Shown here one piece after another: positions 62,331 through 64,000 of a stretch of 64,000 bases of DNA (its first letter is position 1; each line of letters opens with the position of its first letter). Source of the stretch: Pipra filicauda (Eukaryota; Chordata; Aves; Passeriformes; Pipridae); NCBI RefSeq assembly GCF_003945595.2, contig NW_024104317.1, positions 1,116,001 to 1,180,000 on the forward strand, read 5' to 3'. Below the pieces are notes generated by a model. It saw only the letters and a program-made list of their open reading frames with translations, had not been told where the DNA came from and did no database searches. The position numbers and the translations under genes were made by a program.

Positions 62331-64000
62331 CTCCTGCAGCCGCGAAGGGGTTCTGCTTCTACGCGGCCTTGCAGTGAGTGAGCATCCGTCACCAGGAAAC
62401 CTTCCGAAAGGGAAAGGATATGCTGCCGTTCCAATTCTTCACTGTCAGGAGAAACAACAGCGATGGAGCTCAGAATGTAGTCGTTTTATGGCAAAGAGAT
62501 TTTTAGGATGCGTTTTTATTTTTTGACGCGGCCCAGGCATTTCTTTCGGGACATCAGCGGAATCTGATGATTGTGCCCAGCAAGAGCCTTGATCCGAGAG
62601 GGATCCCGATCCTGTACGGCCATCTCCTGGGCTGTTGCCTGCACAGTGTGCTAAAAAGGAAGGTTCACTAACAATAAAACTGTCTTCTTGGTGAGTTGAA
62701 CTCAGCAGTGTATTTAAAGCCCAGCATTTAAAAAGTCAGGTGAGCAAGCTGGTTTATTTAAAAGATGAGAGCAGTGGGAGATTTGTCAACTTTCTGGCTT
62801 CTAGTGACATGAATTAGTTAATTTAGTGGAGCACTGAGTGGCAGTTCTTTCTGTATCACCCCCTACTTCAAGTCTGAACTATTTGCAAAGCTTTGTAGTG
62901 GAAAGCCAGGGCCATTCTTGTGGTATTGACCAATATATATATATATATATTTATATGTAGAAACCCAGAAATCTGCCTTACCTGGGCACAGCAGGGTTTG
63001 TTGCCCGGGGGAGCCCAAGCTGGGATCCTACAGGGCAGGGACTGGCCTGTGCTCCCACCAGTGCAAGGGGAGGTGAGCATGGTCAGCACCACTCAGCAGT
63101 CACAGAATCGCACTGTAGCAGGCACACAGTGCAATAGGAAGCTGCCACTGAAGAGGCAGGACAGATGGCATTATAATCACGGTAAAATTCCATCATAGGG
63201 TTGACAGTTCATTTGTACACAAGTAGGTCTCTCTCGTTGATTCATTTTCATTATGTAATGAGGTTGAAAGGCCCATTCTATTCACACACTCTCCAAAATA
63301 GCTGTGGCCTGTGTGTATGAACATGCCACATGAGCAGGCTGGTGTGTCCTTGAATGGACCAGAATAACCTAACTCACCATGGAGACTACAAATACTTCTC
63401 TGGCTAACAATACACATGAGTTTATGGATAAAAAGGAAAGGAGAAAGGGTAAGTAAATAATAACCGGCATTATGGCAGAAACAACAGGAGGCCCACACTG
63501 TTCCTCACTGTAATCATTGTTAAGGAAACCCTTCTGTCTGACCACCCAGGAGCCCCTCTGGCAGGCACACTCACACCACCTGAGCTGGGACTGCCCATCA
63601 GGGCAGGTGGCTCCAGTGAGCCAATGGGTGCCCTGCTCGACTCCCTGTACATCCCACACTCACACAGTCAGACAAGGTTTCCTCACTGGCTTGACCCCAG
63701 GTTTCCCCTAGCAGAGTCTCAGACACCCAGACCCTTAAAATAAATTGCAACAACAAAAGAGCAGCTTGAGCTGGGTGCCTTCAAGGAGGGACCCCAGAAA
63801 AAGAAACCCTGCAGTTTTTATACCCTCACAGTCTAAGTGTGAAAGTCTGCTGTCCCTGGTTCCTGCTATGTCTCTGAGTGTCTCTTCACGGTGCCACAGG
63901 TCCCCATGCCCTTTGTTATGTAAAAGGCTGGCACCAGTTCAGGGCCCTTTGCCTCTTGCACTGCAGCTGCACACTGAGCTTCAAGCTCAGTATTCCTAAA
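62331..64000. other. Right flank, no gene recognised
   Basis: Sequence beyond the last CpG island. No homology to the array modules and no splice-bounded exon that I can assign. It contains an (AT)n microsatellite at 62933-62950 and otherwise unremarkable sequence to the window end. Confidence 0.45.
62933..62950 (+). repeat. (AT)n microsatellite
   Basis: About nine AT dinucleotides, followed by TTATATG. Confidence 0.85.

Noticed and set aside
1..64000. CRISPR arrays, operons, tRNA or rRNA genes
   Set aside because: Spliced eukaryotic gene structure throughout. The only tight tandem array has no spacers, and no tRNA- or rRNA-like sequence was recognised.

Overview
This is vertebrate nuclear DNA, almost certainly from a bird and probably a songbird. 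CR1 retroposon 3' ends lie in intron 26 of the first gene and in the array, several LTR fragments are of the type dispersed in avian genomes, introns are short, and gene 5' ends are CpG-rich. The gene order (an ATP13A4-type gene, remains of a second ATP13A gene, then PLAAT1-type genes on the opposite strand) mirrors the mammalian order ATP13A4 - ATP13A5 - PLAAT1 with the same convergent orientation.

Left part (1-29,500): one large plus-strand gene, a P5B-type P-type ATPase (ATP13A4-like). I could place 28 consecutive exons from 546 to 28,444. They join in phase into 1,124 codons plus a stop; only about the first 75-80 residues lie upstream of the window. All P-type hallmarks are present: TGES, PPALP, DKTGT and GDGAND. 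A CR1 copy sits in intron 26. A spacer with no recognisable gene follows (29,500-35,000).

Right part (35,000-62,400): a second plus-strand ATP13A copy survives only as scattered exons, homologous to exons 7, 21, 22, 25, 26, 27 and 28 of the first gene. Some are still open with normal splice signals; others carry stops and frameshifts. Between its exon-7 relic (35.1 kb) and exon-21 relic (53.4 kb), and again after its last exon (58.2 kb), lies a minus-strand tandem array of PLAAT genes (LRAT/NlpC-P60-fold phospholipase A/acyltransferases). Four copies are complete three-exon genes, called here A (40,543-41,620), B (44,347-45,528), C (49,960-51,117) and D (60,478-61,553), encoding 168, 199, 191 and 163 residues. 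There is also a copy reduced to exon 3 and a promoter (38.5-39.5 kb) and an orphan exon 3 (49.5 kb). Exons 1 and 2, with the catalytic residues, are highly similar. Exon 3, the hydrophobic C-terminal tail that anchors these enzymes to membranes, differs strongly between copies. Copy C is an exon-level mosaic of A and B. Copy D sits where mammalian PLAAT1 sits and has Asn, as I recall for PLAAT1, where A-C have the third catalytic His.

The PLAAT units are separated by shared non-coding modules: CpG-island promoters, an 'X' block containing an avian LTR end, a 'U' block of unknown origin, and a 3'-flank block containing a CR1 stub. An 18-bp minisatellite has expanded about 19-fold in the 3' flank of copy D only. 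The most interesting signal is this PLAAT family expansion with tail-exon diversification inside a dying ATP13A5-like gene.
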